Positions 40,866 through 49,446 are shown, counted from the first letter of the stretch. The stretch is DNA of 64,000 bases from Desulfovibrio mangrovi (GCF_026230175.1 NZ_CP104208.1:1860001-1924000), one strand, 5' to 3'. A program made the numbers and translations. Notes: generated by a model not told the origin, from the letters alone.

Positions 40866-40889
40866 AAAGCCCTCCGCAAGGAGGGCTTT
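40866..40889. terminator. Bidirectional terminator
   Basis: AAAGCCCTCC (40866-40875) with GGAGGGCTTT (40880-40889) between the convergent cytochrome and PilZ-protein genes. Confidence 0.9.
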
Positions 40890-40955
40890 TCATTTGGTAT
40901 CCATATCAGCCGAGGACAGCCGAACCGGGCATGGCATGGCAACGCTCCGAACCGG

Positions 40956-42449
40956 CTACCAGTCCACCTTGATGACAATCTTGCCCGATGCATCACGCTC
41001 AATTCCGGACAAGTCTTCAACCTGGTCGAGGGTACCGCCAGCATCAAGGATCTTATCCTTTTCCTGCTGAATCAATTCTTCAAGAAGTGCAGTTTGCTTG
41101 TCGCTCAATTCAAGGAACTGGCAGCCCACCCTATCCTTACCGACAAAGCGCACCACTGCCTGCACCTTCTTTAGACGGACATCTATGGAATCCACCAGAT
41201 GGAAACGGAAGACCTGCCCCGTCTCAAACACGTCAGGATCAGACTTGAAACAGATGCCCCCCATGCTGATGTCAACCACAGTCAGTGCTTCACGGACCTT
41301 TCCGACCTGAACGGTAAAATCTGCTAGCGGAATACGCGGATGCCTTCTCTTTTCCTTCCAGCCTTCGCCAGACTGCTCCTGGATCACTCCAGGCCCTGAG
41401 CGCGTTTCATTGTCAGCACCACCGAACAACGCCCCCGCAAGGCCATCCGCCAGTCCGCCCTCCATTGCTCCGGCTATTGCACTGCCGGAGGAAGTCTGAT
41501 GTTCGCGGCGCAACTCGGTCAGCTCTGCGGCCCCCATGCCCCCTTCGGTAAGAATGCGCAAAGCGCGCTTTTCCTTTCCTTGTGAAACATACAAACCAGC
41601 AAGCTCACGACGCATGACGTCATCACTTCCCCCTTGGGCTACCGCCGCTTCGAGCACCTGAAGTGCCTCTTCAACCTTGCCCTGTTCGCGCAGCTCCTGC
41701 GCCGCCAACTGCATGGGGTTTCCGGTAATCTCAGCCCCCTTGGGAGGCTCTCCGAGCTTACGCATGGCCTTGCCGGCTTCAGCCACACGCCCCTCCATGG
41801 CAAGGACGGAAACGGCCTTATGCCTGAAGGCAAACGCTTTTACCGGATCTCCCAATCCGGCAAAACAGTCCGCAAGGGCGGAAAACACTTCTGGAAAGAC
41901 AGGCTTGCGCTTGAGGGCCGCGAGAAACATCTGGGCTGCTTTGGCAAAAAGACGCTTCGACAGCAACTCCAGACCGGCGTAGAATAACCTGCGGGCGTCT
42001 TCCTCGTGGTCAATGGGGTCCGGCAGCTTGCCATCAGCCTCCATGGCCTTCAACTTCGGATCAGGCTGCCCTTCCGCCTTCAATGCATTGATAACCGCTG
42101 CCCGCACGTTGCGAGGATCAAGCGACGACGCCATGCAAGATGTAGCGCCTGCAGCAAGAGCCAGCTGAGACTCCTCGGAACTGCACTCCGGCTGCACAAC
42201 AATAATGGCGAGGTTGGCAAACGCAGCATCAGCTCGCAGAGCCCGCAGCAAGGCAAAATTATTCTGCCTGGCAACGACACCACGTAACATGAGGATATCA
42301 AAAGGCGTTTTCTTGAGCGCCACAACCCCGACTTTGAGCGATGGGGCAAAGAGCAGACGCGCCTGACCGATCCCCTCCAAACCGGTCCGGAACACATCAC
42401 GAATCTCTGCCTTCTCTTCAATGATGAGTATCTTCAGAATTCTTGCCAT
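40956..42449 (-). CDS. Pseudo-receiver, TPR and PilZ domain protein
   Basis: About 497 residues in three parts. Residues 1-125 have a receiver fold, but the phosphoacceptor position is Arg56 (DILMLRGVV) rather than Asp, so it is unlikely to be phosphorylated. Residues about 155-330 are TPR-like helical repeats. Residues 375-480 form a PilZ domain with RRHPR and DISMGGICF, the RxxxR and D/NxSxxG motifs that bind cyclic di-GMP. It probably reads c-di-GMP and binds another protein. The start at 42449 has only a weak ribosome binding site. Confidence 0.88.
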   Translation of the reverse strand: MARILKILIIEEKAEIRDVFRTGLEGIGQARLLFAPSLKVGVVALKKTPFDILMLRGVVARQNNFALLRALRADAAFANLAIIVVQPECSSEESQLALAAGATSCMASSLDPRNVRAAVINALKAEGQPDPKLKAMEADGKLPDPIDHEEDARRLFYAGLELLSKRLFAKAAQMFLAALKRKPVFPEVFSALADCFAGLGDPVKAFAFRHKAVSVLAMEGRVAEAGKAMRKLGEPPKGAEITGNPMQLAAQELREQGKVEEALQVLEAAVAQGGSDDVMRRELAGLYVSQGKEKRALRILTEGGMGAAELTELRREHQTSSGSAIAGAMEGGLADGLAGALFGGADNETRSGPGVIQEQSGEGWKEKRRHPRIPLADFTVQVGKVREALTVVDISMGGICFKSDPDVFETGQVFRFHLVDSIDVRLKKVQAVVRFVGKDRVGCQFLELSDKQTALLEELIQQEKDKILDAGGTLDQVEDLSGIERDASGKIVIKVDW

Positions 42450-42544
42450 AAAAAGCCCTACACCCGAAAAGTATCGCATCACCCCACAGGGATATATAAC
42501 GCCTATCAATGAAGGTCCATGGTCTCAAGCAAACTTACGTAAAT

Positions 42545-43021
42545 TTATGGCAAGTTAGCCCGCTTGCCGCTCATCTCCTCAACCTTGATCCTGACTATGA
42601 CGGTCTTTCTCTGCGCTGCTTCATGGATCGTTGCAGGGTCTCCACCAAACCGCGCAACCAATGCCGCAAGGGCGCTTTGATGCTCTTCGCCCTGCTCAAG
42701 AATGGTTGCCTTGCCTCTGACCACGACACTTTCATAGGCCATGCCTATATCACAGGCCTTGGCATTTTCCGGCACCAGAAGCCGGGCAGTTCCTACCACG
42801 CTCACGGCGACCGAGGCATTGGCACGAATGCAATCCAGCTTTTTCCCTTCCTGTGCGCAGTGAAAATAGATGTTTCCATCATGATACACGTAATTGAGTG
42901 ACACCAGATAGGGCGCTCCCGCGCCCTCCACATCATGCGTGGCAAGCGTCATATATAAAGCCTCACCCAATATCCGCTCCATCTCCTGCACACACCCGAC
43001 CGCCCTGTCTTTACGCCGCAT
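42545..43021 (-). CDS. Pyridoxamine 5'-phosphate oxidase-family flavoprotein
   Basis: 158 residues of the split-barrel FMN-binding fold: YMTLATHDVEGAGAPYLVSLNYVYHDGNIYFHCAQEGKKLD is typical of the nitroimidazole-resistance (NimA)-like or PNPOx-related families. The natural substrate is unknown; members reduce nitro compounds or act as haem- or F420-type proteins. AGGAG lies 6 nt before the ATG. Single gene, divergent from the atp operon. Confidence 0.82.
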   Translation of the reverse strand: MRRKDRAVGCVQEMERILGEALYMTLATHDVEGAGAPYLVSLNYVYHDGNIYFHCAQEGKKLDCIRANASVAVSVVGTARLLVPENAKACDIGMAYESVVVRGKATILEQGEEHQSALAALVARFGGDPATIHEAAQRKTVIVRIKVEEMSGKRANLP

Positions 43022-43107
43022 GAATAGCTCCTATTGCTGGTTGATCGATCAGCCCAATTTTGCTCACGAAATTTGTGAAAAAAAGTGCTCTCGTTTGCCC
43101 TCACCCG

Positions 43108-43136
43108 TTGACGGGGTGAACATCGCATGATAGACC
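43108..43136 (+). promoter_or_regulatory. Promoter of the F0 ATP synthase operon
   Basis: TTGACG (43108-43113), 17 bp, TAGACC (43131-43136); start expected near 43143, about 70 bp before the first gene. Confidence 0.65.
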
Positions 43137-43144
43137 GGTCCAAC

Positions 43145-43162
43145 TTGTGAATGATTGCACGA
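43145..43162. promoter_or_regulatory. Rex-box-like operator before the F0 operon
   Basis: TTGTGAATGATTGCACGA matches the Rex consensus TTGTGAANNNNTTCACAA at 12 of 14 fixed positions. It starts 8 bp after the -10 box, over the transcription start, where a repressor would block it. Confidence 0.65.
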
Positions 43163-43214
43163 AGTGCCCCGTGCGAAAACTGGGTAAACTGGGGTTCTCA
43201 GCGGGGTCCGGAGA

Positions 43215-43490
43215 ATGATCATTAAAAAGAACAAGGAAATCAACTCCAAAAAGTATGTCGACCTTATGGGCACCGTCGGTACGATGGGAATGCACATGGT
43301 CACACATCCTGCTGTGGGGGCGGGAATAGGCTACTTTTTGGATGATTGGTTAGGGACTAAGCCGTGGTTGTTCATTGCCTTCCTTATACTTGGCGTTGTT
43401 GCCGGGTTCAGGGCGGTTTTTTTGGACACTCGGAAGATCATGAGGAATCAGGAAAAGCAAGATGCTGAGAGATTTGGGCGAAAGGATTGA
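43215..43490 (+). CDS. AtpZ/AtpI-type F0 assembly protein
   Basis: 91 residues of the small AtpZ/AtpI family (ATPase_gene1): two membrane helices (about 28-47 and 52-70) with the charged GYFLDDWLGTKPWLF loop between. The family helps assemble the c-ring or moves Mg2+/Ca2+ for F-ATPases. First gene of the atp operon; it overlaps atpI by 29 bp. The start at 43215 has only a GGGG-type ribosome binding site. Confidence 0.88.
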   Translation: MIIKKNKEINSKKYVDLMGTVGTMGMHMVTHPAVGAGIGYFLDDWLGTKPWLFIAFLILGVVAGFRAVFLDTRKIMRNQEKQDAERFGRKD

Positions 43491-43896
43491 AAAGCACCTG
43501 TACGCCAAAGGCTTCAGGCTGCCGCAAATCCGGTCCATACTCAAGGTGCAGATTCTGTTCAGCATGGCTTCCGCTCTGGTTGGGATCCTGACAGTAGGGC
43601 TGACCTTGTGGCCACTCAGTTTCGCGGTGGGCGTGATACTGGCTACATACAGCTTTTTCTCGCTGGCTAGGTTCTTACAGCAGGTAATACTGCAGAGCTA
43701 CAGTCGGCAAATGCTGTGGGGATTGTTGTTCAGATTTTATGGACGGCTTCTGCTTACCGGACTCATCCTGTTCGGGCTGATTATTGAGCTCAGGGTTCCA
43801 AGTTCGGCGCTCGTGGCAGGTTTAGCCACTTGTATGGCAACCATGCTCGTAGGGATCATATCCCGAAGGGCAGAGCGGAAAATCAAGGAGGCATGA
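43462..43896 (+). CDS. atpI: ATP synthase subunit I (AtpI)
   Basis: 144 residues with four membrane helices; ATP synthase I protein family, a dispensable chaperone for the c-ring. It overlaps the preceding gene by 29 bp and ends 4 bp before atpB, so it belongs to the F0 operon. Sequence conservation is low, as is usual; position is the main support. Confidence 0.85.
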   Translation: MLRDLGERIEKHLYAKGFRLPQIRSILKVQILFSMASALVGILTVGLTLWPLSFAVGVILATYSFFSLARFLQQVILQSYSRQMLWGLLFRFYGRLLLTGLILFGLIIELRVPSSALVAGLATCMATMLVGIISRRAERKIKEA

Positions 43897-43900
43897 GGAT

Positions 43901-44602
43901 ATGGCAGGTGGATTGCCGCATCCGGTGCTATGGTCCACCCTCGCGGGAATGGATCATATCACCATCAATGGAGCTCAAACAGAGTTCAAACATGTGTTCT
44001 ATACCTGGATTGCCATGGCAATTCTGTTTAGCTTTGCTTTTCTCCTGAGAGGCAAAGTGAAGATGGTGCCCGGTAAGCTCCAGAACGTTTTTGAAGTTAT
44101 CATCGGCGGTTTGGAAGAGTTTGTCGTCAGCAACATCGGTGAAGACGGTCGCAAGATTTTTCACGTTCTCATCGCTCTGTTCCTGTTCATTCTCTTTAAC
44201 AACCTCCTCGGACTCGTACCCGGTTGTGACGCACCTACGGCGAACGTGAACACCAACGCTGCGTTGGCTATCTTCACCTTCCTGTACTACAACTGGATCG
44301 GCATCAAGCGTTGGGGCGTTGGCTACATCAAGCACTTCTGTGGCCCCTTCTGGTGGCTCATTCCGCTTATGTTGCCCCTGGAACTTATCTCCCACGCTGC
44401 ACGTCCGCTCTCTCTGACTCTCCGTCTTTTCGGTAACATCAGAGGTGAAGAAATCGTGCTGGTGCTGTTCTTCATGCTCGCACCTATCTTCGGTACCGTT
44501 CCGATCTACTTCCTGTTCCTGCTCGCAAAGTGCCTGCAGGCCTTCATCTGGTTCATGCTTGGCATGATTTACCTGAAGGGTTCTCTGGAACACGCCCATT
44601 AA
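43901..44602 (+). CDS. atpB: ATP synthase F0 subunit a
   Basis: 233-residue membrane stator that forms the ion half-channels. The essential arginine is Arg175 in [10 protein letters not shown], and the C-terminal helices ([22 protein letters not shown]) are conserved. AAGGAGG stands before the ATG. It is followed after 53 bp by atpE; subunits b, delta and F1 are not in this operon, the split arrangement known in Desulfovibrio. Confidence 0.96.
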   Translation: MAGGLPHPVLWSTLAGMDHITINGAQTEFKHVFYTWIAMAILFSFAFLLRGKVKMVPGKLQNVFEVIIGGLEEFVVSNIGEDGRKIFHVLIALFLFILFNNLLGLVPGCDAPTANVNTNAALAIFTFLYYNWIGIKRWGVGYIKHFCGPFWWLIPLMLPLELISHAARPLSLTLRLFGNIRGEEIVLVLFFMLAPIFGTVPIYFLFLLAKCLQAFIWFMLGMIYLKGSLEHAH

Positions 44603-44655
44603 TGGGGGAAATGGTCTTAGACCAACTAACATAATAATCTTAGGAGTGTAGTACA

Positions 44656-44964
44656 ATGCGTAAGTTCATGATGATTGCTCTGAACACTGTTGCCATCCTG
44701 TCTGTTGCCGCTATGGCTTTCGCTTCTGAAGGCGCTAACGCTTTCGGCGACCTGGTATACTTCGGCGCCGCTCTGGGCATGGCTATTGCCGCTGCCGGCT
44801 GCGGTATCGGTCAGGGCCTCGGTCTGAAGGCTGCTTGTGAAGGCACCGCCCGTAACCCCGAAGCTTCCAACAAGATCACCGTGTCCCTCATCCTCGGCCT
44901 GGCATTCGTAGAATCTCTGGCCATTTACGCTCTCGTTGTTAACCTGATGCTCCTCACCAAGTAA
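44656..44964 (+). CDS. atpE: ATP synthase F0 subunit c
   Basis: 102-residue proteolipid, longer than usual because of a signal-like N-terminus (1-24, ending AFASEG). Two helices flank the ARNPEA loop. The ion-binding carboxylate is Glu86. Aligned to the Na+-binding c subunit of Ilyobacter tartaricus, Gln53, Glu86, Ser87 and Tyr91 match Gln32, Glu65, Ser66 and Tyr70, but Thr67 is Leu88, so it is a partial Na+ signature. AGGAG lies before the ATG. A terminator follows at once. Confidence 0.96.
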   Translation: MRKFMMIALNTVAILSVAAMAFASEGANAFGDLVYFGAALGMAIAAAGCGIGQGLGLKAACEGTARNPEASNKITVSLILGLAFVESLAIYALVVNLMLLTK

Positions 44965-44988
44965 GCATCTGGTACTAGCGCCTGTTAA

Positions 44989-45015
44989 GGAGGCCGCTGA
45001 AGCGGCCTCCTTTTT
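44989..45015 (+). terminator. Terminator of the F0 operon
   Basis: GGAGGCCGCT (44989-44998) with AGCGGCCTCC (45001-45010), then TTTTT. Confidence 0.9.
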
Positions 45016-45021
45016 CTACTT

Positions 45022-45044
45022 TATAATTGGGAATGATTTCACAA
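45022..45044 (+). promoter_or_regulatory. -10 box and Rex-box-like operator of rex
   Basis: A perfect TATAAT (45022-45027) is followed directly by TTGGGAATGATTTCACAA (45027-45044), which matches the Rex consensus at 13 of 14 fixed positions. The -35 box would fall in the preceding terminator and is poor. Confidence 0.7.
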
Positions 45045-45061
45045 TCAGGTAGACTCCGCCC

Positions 45062-45703
45062 ATGACACAAAAAAGCGACCATATCCCAAGAGCCACAATC
45101 CAGCGTCTTGCCGTGTACGTGCAAGTGCTGGAAAACCTTTTGAGAGAAGGCACTGAAGTCATATCCTCTGAACCGCTGGCCAAGGCATGCAACGTCAACG
45201 CATCCCAGATACGTAAAGACCTTGCATACTTTGGCGAATTTGGCGTTCGGGGGGTGGGCTACTACGTAAAGAGCCTGATCGAATCCATTACCAGCGCCCT
45301 TGGTGTAGACCGAGAATGGCGCACCGTACTCATCGGGGTCGGCAACCTTGGCCGCGCCCTGTTGAACCACAAGGAATTTCGCCTGAGAGGCTTCAATATC
45401 GTCGGCGCATTCGACTGCGACCCCTTCAAGATCGGTGAGGAAATCTCCGGCCTGGAAGTTGTCTGCACCAAGCGTCTCAAGGAAAAAATCGGTGAGAATG
45501 GTGCCGAGATCGGCATCATCACCACTCCGCCGGAGCGAGCCCAGCGCGCTGCCAACCACCTTGTGGAGGCTGGCATCCGTGGGATTCTGAATTTCGCACC
45601 GGCCCGCATCACAGTTCCCAGCGACGTACATGTGGAATACGTTGACATATTCCACCATCTTTACGCTCTTTCTTTCAACATCACGTTCGGGAGCTCTGAC
45701 TAG
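45062..45703 (+). CDS. rex: Redox-sensing transcriptional repressor Rex
   Basis: 213 residues. N-terminal winged helix (10-65) with NASQIRKDLAYFGEFGVRGVGY, then a Rossmann domain with GVGNLGRAL (92-100) that binds NADH/NAD+. High NADH releases Rex from DNA. In Desulfovibrio vulgaris Rex has been shown to control energy genes, from memory including ATP synthase. The gene follows atpE in the same orientation, and Rex-box-like sites stand before both the F0 operon and this gene. The ribosome binding site is weak. Confidence 0.97.
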   Translation: MTQKSDHIPRATIQRLAVYVQVLENLLREGTEVISSEPLAKACNVNASQIRKDLAYFGEFGVRGVGYYVKSLIESITSALGVDREWRTVLIGVGNLGRALLNHKEFRLRGFNIVGAFDCDPFKIGEEISGLEVVCTKRLKEKIGENGAEIGIITTPPERAQRAANHLVEAGIRGILNFAPARITVPSDVHVEYVDIFHHLYALSFNITFGSSD

Positions 45704-45734
45704 CAACCGTTGTCGCTTTCCCTTTTGACGACAA

Positions 45735-45769
45735 AAGGCCCGACAGGTATATTCAACCAGTCGGGCCTT
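45735..45769 (+). terminator. Terminator of rex
   Basis: AAGGCCCGAC (45735-45744) with GTCGGGCCTT (45760-45769), followed by ATCTTT. Confidence 0.75.
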
Positions 45770-45824
45770 ATCTTTCAGCGTTACCGAAGCGCTTCTGCAA
45801 CGCCTCACGATATCAGGAGGAATC

Positions 45825-46652
45825 ATGCCTGCTCCCATCGTTCTGTTGACGGACTTCGGCCATATTGATCCCTATGTCGGCCAGATGAAAGGAGTGCTTG
45901 CCACCTTGGCGCCAAACAGTCCCGCGCTGGACCTGTGCCATGGTGTACGCCCGCAGGCCGTCATGCAAGCCGCCTATTTTTTGAATGCGAGCTTCATGCA
46001 TTTCCCCGAAGAAAGCATCTTCATATGCGTCGTCGACCCCGGCGTGGGGACGGACAGGCGCATACTCTGTGCCCGGGTGGCCAACCGCTACGTATTGGCT
46101 CCTGACAATGGCTTGCTTATGCCCCTTCTTTCAGAATACCCGGGGGCCAGCTGTTATTCCATGAACCTGTCCACATTCGGTGAGGCATCCGCCACCTTCC
46201 ACGGACGCGACATTTTCTGTCCTCTGGCGGCCTGTCTGGCCGACGGCGGCACACCTGCCGAACTGGGAACCCCCATCAGTATTACCGAACTTCACACACC
46301 GGACTGGATCGCACCGGTTGAAAAAAATGAAACCGTTGAATGCACGGTGCAGCACATAGACACCTTCGGCAACGTGGTACTCAATCTGCCGGCCATACCG
46401 TGGCTTGAGCGAGTCTCCCTGTGGTCGGAACTGATGCTGAAGCAGTCGCCCCCCCTACAAGTTATACGTACCACGACCTTCGGACAGCTCCCGCGCAACA
46501 CTCTCGGCTGCATAGCCGGCAGTCAGGGCTATCTCGAACTCGTTCTCAACGGCAGTTCTGCGGCACAATACCTCAAGGTCGACCTCGGAGACAGAATCAC
46601 CCTTTTAAGCACGTTCATTCCAGCCGATGACTATTCAATCAGAAATCAATAG
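45825..46652 (+). CDS. SAM hydroxide adenosyltransferase (DUF62 family)
   Basis: 275 residues. This family (related to fluorinase and chlorinase) splits S-adenosylmethionine with water to adenosine and methionine. The proposed Asp-Arg-His side-chain triad fits Asp71 (VVDPGVGT), Arg78 or Arg79, and His126 (FHGRDIF). LLTDFG at 8-12 is the N-terminal nucleoside site. AGGAGG lies before the ATG. It overlaps cobS by 26 bp; genes of this family often sit near cobalamin or other SAM-using pathways, with the biological reason unclear. Confidence 0.9.
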   Translation: MPAPIVLLTDFGHIDPYVGQMKGVLATLAPNSPALDLCHGVRPQAVMQAAYFLNASFMHFPEESIFICVVDPGVGTDRRILCARVANRYVLAPDNGLLMPLLSEYPGASCYSMNLSTFGEASATFHGRDIFCPLAACLADGGTPAELGTPISITELHTPDWIAPVEKNETVECTVQHIDTFGNVVLNLPAIPWLERVSLWSELMLKQSPPLQVIRTTTFGQLPRNTLGCIAGSQGYLELVLNGSSAAQYLKVDLGDRITLLSTFIPADDYSIRNQ

Positions 46653-47376
46653 TTTCTCGGTCGCCATGGGGTTCATGACCCGACTGGGGCCCGCCCGCAT
46701 TTTCTCGCCTGAGGAACTGGCCTCCACCCTCAGGCATTTTTCCCTTCTGGGACTTCTTCTTGGTGCCATGATCACCCTGCCCTTGCACGCTCTCTTCGGC
46801 AGCAGCCACGGAACCGCGCAAGGCTGGCTTTGGGTTGCCCTCTCCATCTGGCTTACCCGCGCCCTGCATTGGGACGGCTGGGCTGACCTGTGGGATGCAT
46901 GGGGCAGTTGCGCGCAGGGGGAAAGATTCTGGGCCATCATGAAGGACAGCCACATCGGGGCATTCGGCGTCATCGGGCTGGTCATGGGACTTGGCGGTCA
47001 GATACTGTTCGCAGGAGAATTGCTTGGCTCCAATCTGTGGCCCGCGCTCATATGGGCTCCCGCCTTCGGCAGGGCTGCAGCCGCCCTTATTGCCATGTTC
47101 GGCACGGCTCCCCCAACCTCCACGCTCGGCAAACTCTTTCTGGCTGGTGCCACCCTGCCCGTCATACTCGCGCAATCGGCAATTGCCCTTGTTGCCGGAG
47201 TTCTGCTCTGCGGATTCAAGCCTGTTGCCCTTGCCTGTGCCCTTGTATCCTTCGGCCTCATTGCGCTGACCCGTCTTTCCCGCAAGCAGAATGGCCTGAA
47301 CGGTGATTTTCTCGGCGCAACCGTCATCTGGGGTGAGCTATCCGCCATGCTAGGGGCTCTGCTCGCGCTGAGTTGA
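46627..47376 (+). CDS. cobS: Adenosylcobinamide-GDP ribazoletransferase (cobalamin synthase)
   Basis: 249-residue polytopic membrane enzyme that joins adenosylcobinamide-GDP with alpha-ribazole in the last steps of cobalamin synthesis. The acidic site HWDGWADLWDAWG (about 78-90) and the later conserved GNGD-like NGLNGDFLGATV near residue 225 are family hallmarks. Six or seven hydrophobic helices. The ATG lies within the end of the preceding gene. Other cob genes are not in this window. Confidence 0.93.
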   Translation: MTIQSEINSFSVAMGFMTRLGPARIFSPEELASTLRHFSLLGLLLGAMITLPLHALFGSSHGTAQGWLWVALSIWLTRALHWDGWADLWDAWGSCAQGERFWAIMKDSHIGAFGVIGLVMGLGGQILFAGELLGSNLWPALIWAPAFGRAAAALIAMFGTAPPTSTLGKLFLAGATLPVILAQSAIALVAGVLLCGFKPVALACALVSFGLIALTRLSRKQNGLNGDFLGATVIWGELSAMLGALLALS

Positions 47377-47530
47377 CCGATGCTTGCCCCACTATAGAAT
47401 CATCAAGCCTGGTCCCGCGCCTCTCTGCGAAGGAAGACAGAAGCGATTCCGGCACGATCTCTGCTATTGCATACGCAGAGCATTTTACTGTCGGATTCGT
47501 GACACCTTTCAGCCCATTAGCGAATACACC

Positions 47531-47965
47531 ATGGCTCCGTACCGATTCAAACTGCAGCAGGTTCTGGACTACCGGGCCCAGCTTGAAGATCAGGCAAAGA
47601 TGGCCTTTGCAAAAGCGCAGCAGCGTTACGAAGCCCATGTTGCCCATGTGAACGCCCTGCGGGAGCGGCTTGCCGAATACGAACCGAAGCTGTATCAGAC
47701 GAACAACCAGAGCGAACTGTGGCTGCTGCGCAACTTTGTGCAGGCACTGGCGCAGGACATTGCCAATGCCGAAACACATCTGCTGCAACTGGCCCAGGAG
47801 CTGAACAAGGCGCGTCAGAATCTCGTCAAAAAATCGCAGGAGCGGAAGCTCCTCGACAAACTCAAGGAAAATCAGGCCAAGCGACATGCCAAAGAAGAAC
47901 GATTCAAAGAACAGCAGCAATTCGACGAAACAGCAACGCTTCGGTACAAGCCTCAGACTGTTTAG
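47531..47965 (+). CDS. fliJ: Flagellar export chaperone FliJ
   Basis: 144 residues of nearly continuous coiled coil (about 8-135) with the FliJ opening MAPYRFKLQQVLDYRAQLEDQAKMAF. FliJ is the stalk-like part of the flagellar type III export ATPase complex with FliH and FliI. In-frame codons extend to 47384, but the ATG at 47531 fits the family. No strong ribosome binding site is visible. It overlaps the next gene by 80 bp. Confidence 0.88.
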   Translation: MAPYRFKLQQVLDYRAQLEDQAKMAFAKAQQRYEAHVAHVNALRERLAEYEPKLYQTNNQSELWLLRNFVQALAQDIANAETHLLQLAQELNKARQNLVKKSQERKLLDKLKENQAKRHAKEERFKEQQQFDETATLRYKPQTV

Positions 47966-48569
47966 ACTTTGCAAGCTGCTTGCCTTGGCGGTTGTTTTCA
48001 AGCTTGTCATCCTTGCCACGCTGGCGCTGGATGCCACGGGCTGGCAGATTCCCTTCCTGTCCGTACCGGCTGCTACCGTAGCTCAAACGAACGCCGCCCC
48101 AGTCGTTGCACTTCCCGTAAGTGCAGCCGTTGCGGCAACCCCGGCCATGGCCGCCGACCCCGCACCCGCAGCACCTGCCGCACAACCGGTGCAGGACTCG
48201 CTGACGTGGGAATCACTGCAGCAGAAGCAGGACGAACTGAATCGCCGCGAACAGGAGCTCAACAGACTGCAGCAGGAGCTTGACCAGAAGATCCAGAACC
48301 TGCAGTCGCTGGAAAGCCGCCTTCAGGTCATGCTCAAGGACGCCGAGGAAGCCAAGGACAAGAAGATGCGTCACCTTGTGGACGTATATTCCAACATGAA
48401 AGCCAAGCAGGCTGCGGAAGTGCTGAGCACGCTTGATGAAGGCATCGCCGTGCGCATTCTTGCAGGCATGCGAGGCCGTCAGGCCGGTGAAATCCTGACT
48501 TTCGTCAAGGCCGACAAGGCTGCCCGCCTTTCCGAAGCCCTGACCAAAATGCAGCTGCCTTTCGAATAG
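47886..48569 (+). CDS. MotE-like flagellar protein (MgtE N-terminal domain)
   Basis: 227 residues. A short cytoplasmic start, one membrane helix (about 30-52), an Ala/Pro-rich linker (60-100), a coiled coil (about 105-155) and a MgtE-N-like domain (160-227, AKQAAEVLSTLDEGIAVRILAGMRGRQAGEIL). This is the arrangement of MotE, which stabilises the motor protein MotC in rhizobia and occurs next to fliJ in many bacteria. Start overlaps fliJ by 80 bp. It likely helps the flagellar motor in the periplasm. Confidence 0.85.
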   Translation: MPKKNDSKNSSNSTKQQRFGTSLRLFRLCKLLALAVVFKLVILATLALDATGWQIPFLSVPAATVAQTNAAPVVALPVSAAVAATPAMAADPAPAAPAAQPVQDSLTWESLQQKQDELNRREQELNRLQQELDQKIQNLQSLESRLQVMLKDAEEAKDKKMRHLVDVYSNMKAKQAAEVLSTLDEGIAVRILAGMRGRQAGEILTFVKADKAARLSEALTKMQLPFE

Positions 48570-48575
48570 TTCGCC

Positions 48576-49349
48576 ATGCCCCGTTTGAAAATCGTTGTAG
48601 CCTACGTTGGCACCCATTATTGCGGCTGGCAGATTCAGAACACGCTATCCAGAAGGCCCCAGCCGACCATTCAGGAAGAGCTTGAGCGCATTGTTGAACG
48701 CGTGACAGGCAGCGCCATCCGCGTCTTCGGCAGCGGACGCACGGACTCCGGCGTCCACGCTGACGGACAGGTTGCGCACTTCGACATACCTGAACACAAG
48801 CTGGACATGGATTGGCAGCGCACGTTCAATTCCATGCTGCCGGACGACATCGCCGTGCTCTCCGTGGAACAGGTTGCGGACAATTTCCATTCCCGCATCG
48901 ACGCCAAGGGCAAGGCCTACTCCTATTCACTATGGCTCAGCAGACGGTACACTCCCCCAAGGCTCTTTCCCTTTGTGTGGGCCAGCGGTCCGCTTGATAT
49001 TGCCGCCATGGATGCGGCGGCGCGTCATCTGGAAGGAACCCACGACTTTACCAGTTTCCAGAACGCCGGCACGGATCTGGAAACCACGGTACGGACCATC
49101 CGCAGCATTTCCCGTACACCGGAAGGACCGATACCCGCCATAGACTCCCCCATGCAGATCACATGGCGATTCGAGGCCGACGGCTTTCTCAAGCAGATGG
49201 TGCGCAACCTCATGGGCACACTGGTAGCCTGCGGCTCCGGCAAGCTCTCGCCCGATGCCATACCGGAACTCATTACCGCCTGTGACCGCACCAAAGCTCC
49301 CTGTACCGCTCCGGCACAGGGGCTGAGCCTCACCGAGGTCTACTACTAA
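48576..49349 (+). CDS. truA: tRNA pseudouridine synthase A
   Basis: 257 residues. Catalytic Asp57 lies in FGSGRTDSGVHA, and Tyr and Arg residues in YSYSLW and the C-terminal VRNLMGTLV are conserved. It makes pseudouridine at positions 38-40 of the tRNA anticodon arm. It starts 6 bp after the MotE-like gene and ends the plus-strand run before a bidirectional terminator. Confidence 0.95.
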   Translation: MPRLKIVVAYVGTHYCGWQIQNTLSRRPQPTIQEELERIVERVTGSAIRVFGSGRTDSGVHADGQVAHFDIPEHKLDMDWQRTFNSMLPDDIAVLSVEQVADNFHSRIDAKGKAYSYSLWLSRRYTPPRLFPFVWASGPLDIAAMDAAARHLEGTHDFTSFQNAGTDLETTVRTIRSISRTPEGPIPAIDSPMQITWRFEADGFLKQMVRNLMGTLVACGSGKLSPDAIPELITACDRTKAPCTAPAQGLSLTEVYY

Positions 49350-49418
49350 GACCAAACCGTTTCGGCTCACAGCTACTCCCCTACCTCTCTTGAGAGAGGA
49401 GGATTCCCGCCAATAAAA

Positions 49419-49446
49419 AACACCCCGGACAACTGTCCGGGGTGTT
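49419..49446. terminator. Bidirectional terminator between truA and fliM
   Basis: AACACCCCGGAC (49419-49430) with GTCCGGGGTGTT (49435-49446), T-rich on both sides. Confidence 0.85.

Noticed and set aside
43066-43078. CACGAAATTTGTG near the divergent oxidase start as another Rex box
   Set aside because: The half-sites point outward, opposite to the Rex consensus.
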